Positions 12,570 through 23,599 of a stretch of DNA of 64,000 bases are shown in pieces. The stretch lies in contig MNCI01022333.1 of assembly GCA_015680685.1 (NCBI GenBank), forward strand, positions 37,249 through 101,248, given 5' to 3'. The notes below the pieces were generated by a model. That model did not search any database, was not told the DNA's origin, and saw only the letters and a program-made list of their open reading frames with translations. The position numbers were made by a program, and so were the translations under genes. Origin of the DNA: Gnetum montanum (lineage: Eukaryota > Streptophyta > Gnetopsida > Gnetales > Gnetaceae). Numbering within the stretch: position 1 is the first letter of the stretch; every line of letters begins with the position of its first letter.

Positions 12570-13350
12570 CTTTAACCATCAAATCACATAAGGTAACCAC
12601 AAGAGCAGTAATTGCATCTAGGAGAAGGATGATTACAGCCATAAGGCCAGGGGTAACACAGCCATTATGGGTAAACCTTAATTGAAACTGGGAGAAGGTT
12701 GATTACAGTCACAAGACTCAAGATAGCAACAGTCAATGGGTCCAGGGCTAGGGCTAACACTGTCATTATAAATAAAGCTAAAATGGAAAATAACATAGAT
12801 CCAGAAAAGACACAATATTGCAGCAACTACTTTGTTCTTGTGAAAACTTTGTAGGTTCATTGCATTTAGAGGATGAGGTGAATGATAATTCACGTAATGC
12901 TCGTTCTCAACTGTATGCTTAGGAGAATACCTAAGATCTTTATAAAAAAACCATATTTTACCCTCTACCGTCTGTTTTTGGTCTTTTTTGGACTAAGTCT
13001 CTGGAGGCAGCTTCTCAGAAATTTTGTGCATGGGCTGAGAAGAAGCGGTAGACGTTTTTTCCGCAATTTTGGCATTCAATGAACGTGAATTGTCCTCCGA
13101 TTTCTTTTAGGTCAAAGTAAACGTGAACCTTCTCGAAAAGTTTGTACATGGACCCACAAGACGCTATACGCGTTTTCTCACAATTTTAGCATTGAAAGCG
13201 AACGCGTATTCTTGAAAAAATACTTCACCAAAATTTTGTGCATGGCGCAGAAGACTCGTTACTCGTTTTCTCCGCAATTTTGAAAGTGAATACGTTTCCT
13301 CCGTTTATAACCCGTCATTTTTGTCCTCTAGCATGGTGTAGATACTGATA
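12570..13350. repeat. Older duplicated block 2, copy A
   Basis: Partner of block 1 at 4735-5480, diverged by substitutions and small indels, with the same degenerate internal repeats (cttctca...gcatgg...acgcgttttctc). It lies about 2 kb upstream of the full receptor kinase, just as block 1 lies about 2 kb upstream of the truncated one. Confidence 0.65.
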
Positions 13351-15175
13351 ATAGAAAAGTAAAACTCAAAAAGCAGGGGACAGTTACACCATTAGAATCA
13401 TCGTTACTATGGTGCTGTTATTCGTGCTTTTCATCGTAAAATATGAATGCGAATACTTATGGTTATGGACTTGTATCTGCAACGATTCAAGCGAGACTAA
13501 CCAATCCGCAACGATTCAGGGGAGACCAATGAAGGATCGAGGACTAAGTCTGCCAATGAAGGTAATACCCACAAAAAGAAATGAAATTCCACTTCCACTC
13601 TTGTCTCTGTTAGGCTAATATACATCACATCACCTCTAAGGCACCGGGGCTCATTTACATCGCATCAAGTTTATGTGCTTTTCCAAGACTACCATCACAT
13701 AAGTTTACGTTTTGTTTTCCAATTGAGACCACTTACAAAAATTTCCTTAAGAGCATTAAATTCTTAAAAATGAATGCACCAAGTTATCTTGAATCAAACC
13801 AAACCATATCCAATAATTTATGAGATGCAATGACACATGCATAGCTCATTAGATTTTAGTTTAAAGCTTTAAAAAAGAGATTCACCTTGTCAAATATATG
13901 AGTTAATTTAATTTAAGGTAAGCTTACTAACGTGTAAATTTTGAAGATTTTATATAACTATGATAAATTTTATATCATCGTATCATCATTGTCTATTGCA
14001 ATTTAACTTCTAGATGCTAAAAGGTTAGGACTAAAAATCAATACAAGAATTTATGGAATGCAATTTGGACAACAACATAAATAGTAGTAAAGTAAACATG
14101 ACAATTCAATGGTAAGAGGTTGCTCACTACAATAGGATAGCCATCATACTTGCTATATTTTATGGTGATGAATGTTGACGAATACAAAAGAAGAATGAAT
14201 AACAAATCAATATGGCAAAAATGTAGATGCTTTGATGGATGTTGAATGTTACAAATAATAATAATAATAATAGATTGCATAGTTTTATATATTAGAGAAA
14301 GATTTTGAGTTGCTTCTATTTCAAATAAGCTATAAGAATGATGTCTTAGATGGTTGGGGAATGTACACAATAGATTAGATAATGAGCCTATAGAAAAGCT
14401 TCCTACATCACTATTCCAAAAAAGATATCAAAAGGAACATAAAAAGATTGAAAAAATAATTGAAGATGATTTGAAAAAATTGTAAATAAATAAAGATCTA
14501 GCTTTTCATAATGACAAAAGAGATCTCATGTAACCCTTCATATTTTGTTAGTACAAGGCTATGATGATGATGTTGTATACTCATGACACTTTTTAACAAT
14601 AAACAAAATATATTTCTACTTTTTTTTAAAAGTTAGAGAATCTCCTCTTGATACCTACTAAAATCTTGAAATTCTAACCTGATGAAGGGTCAAGGTAAGA
14701 AAAATCTAAGCATGATTTCTGGAGTAGAAAAATTTGAGTACATAATTATCGTAGTAGGGTTAGAAGAACAAAGAAAAGGCACACTAGTTTAATTTTAAAG
14801 AAGTAAGGTTAGAAAAGTCATAGTAAGGTAGAAAGAACAAAGAAAAGGTTAGAAAAGTCATAGTAAGGTAGAAAGAACAAAGAAAAGGTTCACTACTTAT
14901 TTAATTTTAGAGAAGAGCGAGCAAAGTTAATAGAATAGCCCCATTACTTAATTTCAAAGAAGCAATTTGAGAAGAGTCTTAATGCATGATCAAAAGAACA
15001 AAGAATAAGCCTTCTCAAGGCATGAAAAGTTTGATTCCGTAATTAATGCAGTGCAGTTGTAACATCAACAAGGAGGCCCACCACTCAATGAATTTTAAAG
15101 TAGGGTCACAAAAGTCCAAATGAGTGCTAATAATGCACAACAATGAGGAAGCGTGTCTAGACTCACATGAGAGAT
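13351..15175. other. Upstream region of the receptor kinase, copy A; no gene recognised
   Basis: AT-rich sequence with an (AAT)n tract near 14256-14272 and two perfect-looking 40-bp tandem units at 14807-14846 and 14847-14886. The stretch 13609-14857 has no counterpart in copy B, where it is replaced by the run of N. Confidence 0.45.
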
Positions 15176-15248
15176 GCCAGTGGCTTGGTCATTGAGTCCA
15201 ATAATAATCAGAGCCACCGGTGGCTTGGTCATTGAGTCAAATAATAAT
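15176..15248 (+). repeat. Direct repeat (2 x ~37 bp) upstream of receptor kinase, copy A
   Basis: Two tandem units, each with ggcttggtcattgagtc followed by an aataataat tail, end about 80 bp before the start codon. The second unit adds a gccaccggtggc palindrome. Position suggests a promoter or 5' leader element, but no function is shown. Confidence 0.6.
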
Positions 15249-15326
15249 ATGATGCACAACATGAAAGTCTTTAAATTTAGCATTCCAAGCTAGTGACGGC
15301 AAACACTCTGCAACATTTAGGTTAAG

Positions 15327-18300
15327 TTGGAGATCCCAACAGCAAACATGCTGTGTAGAAGTGCTGTATTATGGCATCTAGTTTTGTTTGCCATTTGCAT
15401 GATGAATGGCAGTTTTCACTCTGCAAAATTATTGCATGAACAAGACGTCGAAAGCTTGCTTATATTCAAGAAAATGGTGGAGTCTGATCCTAATGGAGCT
15501 TTGGTTAATTGGCATCCTAACTCCATACACTACTACAACTGGAGTAATGTTGAATGCAATTCAACTGGCAGAGTGGTGAAGCTTGATCTTTACAGCATGC
15601 AAATCCAAGGTACAATATCTCCGTCCCTCGACAATTTATCTTATCTCACGTACCTGGATCTTTGCAATAATTCATTTCATGGTACAATTCCTCCCCAGCT
15701 GGGCACCTTGAAAAACCTGCAAACTTTGTATCTATGCAAAAATAGGCTCGAGGGTACCATTCCTGACACATTTACAAACCTTACACAGCTGCAAATACTG
15801 TCCATTGCACAGAATAACTTGCATGGTAGCATTCCTTACAACATTGGCCACATGTTCAGTCTTCAGATACTCACCCTCCAGACAAACAATCTCTCTGGTT
15901 CAATTCCCTCTTCCATAGGAAACCTCTCTTCTCTGGAAAAGTTGTACATTTATCGGACACCCATAACCGGCACATTACCACAAGAAATTTGCAAGCTAAA
16001 GAATCTTATGTTTCTGTATGTTTTTGAAAATCCTCAATTGGCTGGTGATATTCCTGAATCAGTTGGCAACATGTCTAGACTTAGCCATGTAAACATGCAT
16101 CAAAATTCTTTTACAGGCTATGTTCCTTCTCAGCTGGGCACACTGGAAAACCTATCTGTTCTCTACTTGTCGGGAAACAACCTAATAGGAAACATTCCTC
16201 CATCTTTAGGGAACTACAGCAATCTTCGTACACTTGTATTTGATAAAAATCAGCTGACAGGAATCATTTCTCTGCAGTTTGGAAGGTTGTCGTTGACTGT
16301 TTTCAGGGTAATGTCCAATCGTCTTGTAAATGATGGCTCTCCCACAATTTCTATTTTATCTGCTTTTTCAAATTGCTCCACCTTAAATGTTCTGGATCTA
16401 TCCTCCAACAAGCTAAAGGGAATGTTGCCAGAAGTGTTCCCATTCAACCTGTCGACACTACTTTTGAATGGGAACTTTATATCCGGTCCAATTCCTTGGA
16501 AGGCCTTGGGGAAACTGGAAAACCTGATAAATCTTGATTTGTCTAATAACAAGCTCACAGGTCGTGTTTCTGGGTCGGTGGGAGAATTCAAGAAAATTCA
16601 AAGAATTGCTCTAGGTAATAACAAATTGCAAGGCAGCATACCCTCTGAAATTGGGAGGCTTGGCTCTACTCTGTACGAGCTTTCAATACAAAATAACTTG
16701 TTGGGGGGAATTCCTGATGCAATTGGTAACCTGACAAATCTAAGACGTTTAGTCTTGGATCATAATAACTTGTCAGGTTCGATCCCTCCCAGCTTAGGAC
16801 AATGTTATAAATTAGAGCTGCTGGACCTTTCTTCAAATAAGTTCGATGGCTCCATCCCACCGGAAGTGGCAAATCTCTACAATATTCAAATCTACTTCAA
16901 TTTGTCCCACAATTCCTTGCATGGAAAATTGCCAGCAGAAATTGGTAAGATGATTCAAACTGAAGTCATAAATGTTTCAGCAAATAGAATCAGCGGCACC
17001 ATTCCATCTGTTCTTGAAGGCTGCAACAACCTGCAACAACTGGATTTATCGTTTAATGAGTTTCAAGAATCAATTCCAAGGTCTCTGAGCAACCTGGAGA
17101 ACCTCGTGTCCATGGAAATTTCCCACAACAATATTTCTAGTTCAATACCTTTTAACCTTGAGAAATTGCAGATGCTTCAGATCCTTAATCTTTCATTCAA
17201 TGATCTAAGTGGAGAAGTTCCAGAGGGAGCATCATTTCATCATTTTAACAAGCTATCATTTTTAGGAAATCCGATGCTCTGTGGAGAATGGGTACAGCTA
17301 CCTGCTTGCACATCCGTGGCAAACACTCACACTGATTCCAAGGTAAAAATCATTGCTCCAGTTGCTACCTACGCTGGTGTTTTGGTAATTTGCCTTGTTT
17401 TCTATGTATCAATCTACTGCACAAGGAGTCTGAAGGATAGAGGGGATAGAGGTGTGTTAAATTGTGAATTTGACAACTGGAAGAAGAACTATGGAAATCG
17501 GTTCTCTTACAGAGACATCAGCGAAGCCACCGGAGGATTCAACATCAACAAGCTGCTGGGTTCCACAATCCTGGCCTCCGTATATAGGGGCACTCTCAGA
17601 GATGGCACTGATGTGGCTATTAAGCTCCTTACCAAAATTAACCAAGATGCCTTGAAAGGTTTTATTTCAGAATGCAAGGCCTTGAGCATGGTGAAGCATA
17701 GAAATTTAGTAAAAATCATCGGTTTTTGTTGGGAAGGCACACACAAAGCCCTGGTCATGCCACTAATGCCCCAAGGAAGTTTGGCACAAGCCCTGCAGAG
17801 AGAGAATGAATACCTGTCCTTCAGAGAGGTGGTGAATATAGCCATGGATATTGCACATGGGCTAGAATACCTGCATCATTATAGCAGTATTCAAATCATC
17901 CACTGTGACATAAAACCCAGCAACATCTTGTTTGATGAAGATATGGTTGCTCATGTTGCTGATTTCGGTATTGCAAAGTTCCTCTGCACTGATTCTGTAT
18001 CTTCCTTATCTTCCAGTTTGTCTCTTGCAGGATCAATTGGTTATATTCCTCCAGGTACCTACTTACATCCTGGTACTTTGGCTTTATTTGAATTTTCTGA
18101 AATCATCCTTTATTTGACACTGCCTAAACTTTACCCTTACAAGCCTCTATAATAGAGGTTTCTGTTATACATGATATTTATGGTTAGTCGTTACACATTC
18201 ACTAATTTAGATTTTAAGAATTTTCTTAGGATTGGTTTTGACATGATAATGAATTTGCAGAGTATGGAGGAGGGGGAATGGTGTCGCCTAAGGGAGATGT

Positions 18301-18598
18301 ATACAGCTATGGAGTAACCTTGTTAGAAATGGCAACAGGTAAAAGCCCAACTGATGAAAATCCTGATGGGTTTTGCAATTTACACAGTTGGGTGCTGGAT
18401 TCATTCCCTGATAAATTAGAACAAGTGTTGCACAAAAAGCTGCCATCGGAATGCATTGAGGATACTTTGCTGTGGAATTGCATTTCTGACTTTATAAAAA
18501 TGGCACTATGCTGTACCAGTGAAAACCCTTACCAAAGACCAGACATGACCTTTGTTTCCCGTTTCTTGGAGGAACTTTCCAAGAGAATCAGTGTTTGA
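15327..18598 (+). CDS. LRR receptor-like kinase, non-RD (class XII/FLS2-EFR-Xa21-like)
   Basis: Spliced as 15327-18054 and 18261-18598 (donor GTACCT, acceptor tttgcag), giving 1,021 residues. Order: hydrophobic signal peptide (about residues 9-33), LRR N-terminal cap, about 23 plant-type LRRs ending near residue 650, a C-terminal cap (L-C-G-E-W-V-Q-L-P-A-C), one membrane span (about 675-700) and a kinase domain. Kinase landmarks are the VAIK lysine (about 766), H-C-D-I-K-P-S-N (859-866) and D-F-G (879). HCD instead of HRD marks a non-RD kinase, typical of plant pattern-recognition receptors at the plasma membrane. Oddities: the glycine loop reads L-G-S-T-I-L-A-S-V-Y, lacking two usual glycines, and the first cysteine of the N-terminal cap is Tyr (H-Y-Y-N-W). 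The ligand is unknown. The frame is open, but constraint between the copies looks weak, so activity is not certain. Confidence 0.9.
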
Positions 18599-20014
18599 GT
18601 TTCATCTCCAAGAGAATCTTAAATAAGAAGCCACTATCATGCACCAATAAAGTCCCTCACCTAACACCACTCAGCGCCTACGGTGTCTTCTTCAACACCA
18701 CTCAGTGCCTACGTTGTCTTCTTCTTGAAGAGTCAACATCTAAGTTTCACTCCACCATTCAAAGTATATTATCCTCCAGGGGTTATGCATAAGTTTCCAG
18801 CGTGCATATTGATTAAGTTTGTGGGGTGTATTATCCTCCAAGGCTTATCCATATTTTTGATGCGTGTGCTTATGTCTGTATTATGCATTATACCGTCTGG
18901 GCGTTCTTCACGTTTTGATATTATACTTATTAGTAAACAAATTTTGTTAACTTTTGTTGCTTTTTTCAAGTTTCCGCTTGAGAATAGAATTAAACTTAGG
19001 AATTAACCATGAACGCTAAAGATACGTTAAGGAATTGCACCTTCCAAGCTTTTTAATTACCGTTGGCAGTTTCGTACCTGTTTCACGGGGGGAACTCGTG
19101 GCATATTGACAACTAAAATTTTTCCCCTTTAAATTTAAGGATGATAACCTTAAATTTAAGAGTCCGAGTACCTTATTAGTATTTGTAAGACGTTACTAGA
19201 TGCTCTTTTGGATCTAAATCTTTGATTATGTTTATGCTTAAGACAAACAACCAATATAATATTTAGTTGGAACATAGTTAATAATTTAAGTATTTTAAGA
19301 ATAACTTAGATGTACAACATTTTTTTTCATGGTAGGGTAAGTATTAGAAGAGTACTTTATATTAAATAAAATACAAAACAAACTTTTTCATTGGGTAAAT
19401 AAAATAAGTACTATAATTTTTCTATGTGTGGCATGTTTGTGTTGGCCCTAATTTTCTAAAGTGGTGGTTTATGAATCTTAGCCAACTTTTATTAATAAAC
19501 CTTTATGAATATGGGCAATTTCCAAACAAGTTAAAATCTCCTATTCTAAAGTTGCTTTTGTTTATATTAATAGGTATAGAAGATAGATGACTATATATAC
19601 CCTAGGACATATAGCCAACATGAAACATTCATAAAACTTAAAACCAACTTTATAAAGTAGTGTTACCCCAATAATTTAGGGTGTTTGAAATTTAAGGAAT
19701 TGATTATAAATTAAAGGAGTTGAAATTGAACCAACATTAAGATTAAGTAATACCAAATGTTAGGTGTTTAATATTAATTCATGGTTTATTGTTTATTAGA
19801 ATCCACCAAATAGATTAAACACAAAGAATGTGTAAGAACGTTAATTTTACCAAAGCTCTATGGATCACTTAAAAATTTTCAGGCCTTCTAGATATGCTTT
19901 AATGCTAATCAAACTTAAAATAAAAATACCTTTAAGAAAAATATTTCAATTAAAAAAGTGAACATCATATTAATAATTAGTCAAGTGTTTCCTTAGCCAT
20001 AAAAGTCATGGCAT
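18599..20014. other. 3' flank of the receptor kinase, copy A; no gene recognised
   Basis: Contains a 33-bp direct repeat (accactcagcgcctacg / accactcagtgcctacg) at about 18665-18730 just after the stop codon, then AT-rich DNA. The last kilobase may belong to the U3 of LTR-like repeat R2, but its left end could not be placed. Confidence 0.45.
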
Positions 20015-20949
20015 TTGATGAGAGCAGTTACTCTAGTAGTTATTCTAATTATTAGAGTGGTTACTCTAGCGGTTTCTTTAGTAGTTATTCTAATTATTAA
20101 AGTGGTTACTCTAGTGGTTTCTTTAGCAATTATGCTAATTATTAGAGTGGTTGCTCTCATTATTAGAGTAGTTGCTCCCAAGCCTATAAATACAATGCCC
20201 ACGTGCACAATTGGGAGAAAAAGTCTTATAGCAGTCAAGTAGCAAAACTCTTGTAATCTGTTTTAAGGTTAGAATATTTTCCAAGTGCCCGCAGTAGGAT
20301 GTTAAGTGTCGACAGATCTTTATTCGAGCATTGTGTACCTGAGCACACCTTGTGTATAGCAATAAAGATGAGCTCTTTGATTCATCCTTATAGCACTTGA
20401 GATTTGTTTTCTTACACATTTCTTTTATTTTATTTTCTTATACATTTATTTTATTTTATGCACTTTATATTTTTGTTATTAGCATAGTAATTCATTTTGA
20501 TCAATTAAGAAAATCGTTAAATTACACTCAGTACGATCACTTTGAACATGTGTGCAATGCTTGGTAACCTAGTAACGATTAGCGTTTGGTAATCCTAGTA
20601 GCGTTGCACTGGTTCAGGATGTGTACGACAAGTGAAAATGGATACTGGTGTTAGGATTAGTTAAAGCCTAGTTAATCAGTAGTTAAGTTAAATTAGTCAC
20701 TTAGTTATCTCTCTCTCCTCCCTTACTAGCAACAGGACATAAAAACATAAAAGCTATAAAAATCATATGCCTCAAGCTTACTTAACCATACAATTGTGAG
20801 ATACCAGTAAGCTTGAGAAGACAATGATCAACCAACCCGTCCTTGCTCCAAAAAGGCGCATAGGCACTTAGTCCTTGGAATTCGATCGGATCATGTGTGA
20901 AATGCTCGTATTCGTATGGTTGAGCATAGGGGTACCTCGCCACTCATCA
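20015..20949 (+). repeat. LTR-like repeat R2 with downstream primer-binding-site-like word, copy A
   Basis: TATA box at 20184-20191, a leader with aataaagatg words, and the shared terminus ...ggggtacctcgccactcatca at 20949. One base further on, tggcaccattgctaagg (20951-20967) resembles the primer-binding sites of some Ty3/gypsy elements. That suggests a former 5' LTR. No gag or pol follows; instead an oppositely oriented relative starts at 21074. The left boundary is uncertain. Confidence 0.5.
20023..20175 (+). repeat. Tandem array upstream of R2 TATA box, copy A
   Basis: About three units of roughly 55-57 bp built from gtggttactctag, gtttctttagtag and ttattctaattatta, ending just before the TATA box at 20184. 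The position is that of U3 enhancer repeats in LTRs. It creates long open frames on both strands, which are repeat artefacts. Confidence 0.65.
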
Positions 20950-21073
20950 TTGGCACCATTGCTAAGGACTTAGTTGTTTGTGTGCTAACTAGAACATAGG
21001 AAATCATTCACATCATTGGAACGAACCCTTAGGGTTAGTTGAGAAAATAATAAACAAGAATACATTGCACAGT

Positions 21074-21995
21074 TGGTGAGTGGTGAGGTACCCCTACACT
21101 CAACCATACAAATACGAGCGTTACATGCACGATCCAGTTGAATTTCGCAGACTAAGTGCCTACATGCCTTATAGAACACTTAAGATTAATCGTTCGTTGT
21201 CTTCCCAGACTTACTTGTATTTGTCATGGTTGTATGGTTAAGTAAGTCTGAGGTATGTGATTTTTATATCTTTTCTATTTTATTGCCTATGCTAATGAGG
21301 TAAAGGGTGAAGAAACTAATTAACTAAATTTAACTAACTAACTAAGCCTTAATTAACCTAGCATCATCATCCGTTCCCAGTTTCCGTTCATACCCTGAAC
21401 CAATGCAACCTTCTGGGATTACCAAACGCTAGTCGTTACTGGGATTACCAAGCATAACGCACATGCTCGAAGCGGTCCTATTAAATGCACTTAACTATAG
21501 GAGAAGGGTTGAGAAAGATTTAATTAACTAATAAAGCATTGAAATGATAAATGATAAATAACAATAATTAAAGTCCTAATTAGCTTAGTCCATGCACTGC
21601 AAGGTTTATCCAAAAGTTTGTCTTTATTTCTGTACACAAACTTGTGTTCAGGTACAATATTTGCTCAAATAAAGATCCGTTCACTTTTGAGCTTCTACTG
21701 CAAGCACATGGAAATTATTTTATCTCTAGAGAGGCAAAATTGCCAAAGTTTCACTAAAGTCTAGATCTAGATGGAGAAACAAGGAAGAGTTGCCTCTTAT
21801 TTATACACTTGGTAGTGCACCGTTAGTTCCATTCAGTCAAGAATCCCATACCTTCCCAATATTTTGTAAGGAACTCAAGGATGAGTTTTTCTTCAGTCAT
21901 GGGGGTATGATGGGATGAGATATCGCATGTGCCACGATATCACGTCAGCCATGATATCACATCCCCTGCGATATCACGTACGTGATATCGCAGAG
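21074..21995 (-). repeat. LTR-like repeat R3, inverted relative to R2, copy A
   Basis: The complement of R1 and R2 sequence: the terminus (reverse of ...ccactcatca) begins at 21074, and a minus-strand TATA box (TATAAATA) lies at 21798-21805. R2 and R3 therefore point at each other across 124 bp. Part of its U3 (about 21844-21912) runs in the opposite orientation to the rest when compared with R1. Confidence 0.5.
21966..21993. other. Perfect 28-bp palindrome, copy A
   Basis: The 28 bases read identically on both strands, centred on ACGT|ACGT with GATATC on each side. It sits in a 75-bp cluster (about 21918-21993) with several GATATC words. In copy B one base differs, breaking the symmetry. 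It lies at the far end of the R3 U3 region, next to the LRR fragment. Confidence 0.8.
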
Positions 21996-22009
21996 GGTTA
22001 CGCAATATC

Positions 22010-22875
22010 CTCGTTTTGGAACTTGCCCATCTAGATCATTGAACGAAATATTGAGACTTTGAAGCATTTACAGTTTCTCAAGTTCAAAGGGTATGGGACT
22101 AGAAATATTGTTGTGGGAAAGGTCCATGGACACTAGGTATCCCAGCTGGCTCAGAGACCCTGGAATGGATCCTTGAAACTCATTAAAAGAGAAATTCAGA
22201 TATAGCAGGTTTTTGCAACCTTCAAGACAAGCCGAAACTGTGTCGTTGATTCTTTGCTAAAACATCTATTGCTAGCACATGAATCATGTGACCAATTTCT
22301 GTTGGCAATTTCCCATGCAAAGCGTTGCATGACAAATTACAGTAGAATTGAATGTTGTATAGATTTGCCACCTCCGATGGGATGGAGCCTTCAAACTTAT
22401 TTGAAGAAAGGTCTAGAAGCTCTAATATGTAACATTCTCCTAAGTTGGAAAGAATGGTACCTAACAAATTATTATGATCCAAGACTAAACATCTTAGATT
22501 TTTCAGGTTACCATTTGCATAATTCTGCCTAACAAGTAGTTATTGGGTATTGAAAGCTCAGACAGAGCAGAGCTAAGCCACCCAATTTCAGCTGGTATTC
22601 TGCCTTCCAACTACTTGTTTCCTAAAGAATTTTTTTGAATTTTCTTGAATTCTACCACCAATCCAAAAATCCCTGCTGTGAACTTTTGCTAGACAAATCA
22701 AGTTCTATTAAGTTTTCCAGCCTTGATAAGGCATCCCAAGGAATTGACCCATAAATATGATTCCCATTCAACGTTAGTGAAGTCAAGTTTCATGGGAACA
22801 CTCTGGGTAATATTCCAATAAGCTTGTTGAAGGGTAAATCTACAGACACTAAATGAGCTTCTACAAGAGTAATCT
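22010..22875 (-). pseudogene. Antisense LRR receptor kinase fragment, copy A
   Basis: The minus strand matches the LRR part of the receptor kinase at about 16360-17225, repeat for repeat (for example L-D-L-S-S-N-K-F-E-G-S-I-P-S-E-V-A-N-L-Y-N-I). It has stops, small deletions and frame changes, so it is a dead fragment with neither signal peptide nor kinase. It is opposite in orientation to the full gene about 5 kb away. A readthrough transcript spanning both would contain self-complementary LRR sequence. Confidence 0.8.
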
Positions 22876-23599
22876 TCAGTAATTCATAAATTCTTAGATT
22901 CAACATCTATTAATTTAAGAAACTAAGCATACTCTAAATAACAAGTTTGGCTTTCTAACATTGAATGAACTTACAAGTTGAATTGCAAGTTGTATGCATG
23001 ACTAATAATTGAATTGGTGATATCATAATTAGAGTTATTTTAATAACTAAAGGTAATTGGAAAACAAGGATCCTTTGATAAGATGATTGCATTTTGCTTA
23101 TCACTTACTCTTATCTAGAGTCATTAACTAATTATTATAGCCAAACTTCTTATTTGAGAAACACAAATAGGATTCCATCACTAAGAATTCAAATAGAATG
23201 TTGAAGTGTTGCATCCAAACAACTTTAACAAAGTTCAAATTAGGAATTGTTTTTCTAATGTTGATTTATAGTTATTTAGCTTGTATGATTAATTTGTGTC
23301 CTAATCACTATACTACACCCCTAAGCCAAGATAAATGCATATTGTAATAGTGAACATTATGAAAAAAAGAATTAAGCAAACTATAAAAATAACTTAACCA
23401 AGTTTCATATTCAGCTTTGACGTGGAAACCCTTGCTAAGGTATCCTCCAAAAACAACTCCCAATATTAGCACTCAAATGTTGTGGAAAGTGGATAAGGGC
23501 TTCCACATTAGGGATAGATATAGATAAAGAAGAAAATCCAATGATAAACATGTTAGATGGTAAAAGAAGAAAAATCAACATTGCCTACCTCTAAAAAAC
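22876..23599. other. No gene recognised
   Basis: AT-rich sequence between the LRR fragment and the LINE relic, containing the equivalent of the window end (about 23022). Nothing recognisable. Confidence 0.4.

Larger units (their letters stand above)
1..23022. repeat. Tandem duplication, copy A
   Basis: Base 1 onward matches base 23741 onward nearly base for base, and the match continues, with insertions in the second copy, until the window ends at 64000 (equivalent to 23022). The copies are head to tail with a period of 23,740 bp. Copy A lacks the large LTR retrotransposon and keeps the uninterrupted target site near 4515. Its left edge lies outside the window. Hand comparison shows divergence varying from almost zero to about 3.5% by region. 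Confidence 0.96.

Noticed and set aside
19993-20242. Overlapping open frames on both strands
   Set aside because: They arise from the tandem array before the R2 TATA box; the residues are simple repeats of the unit.
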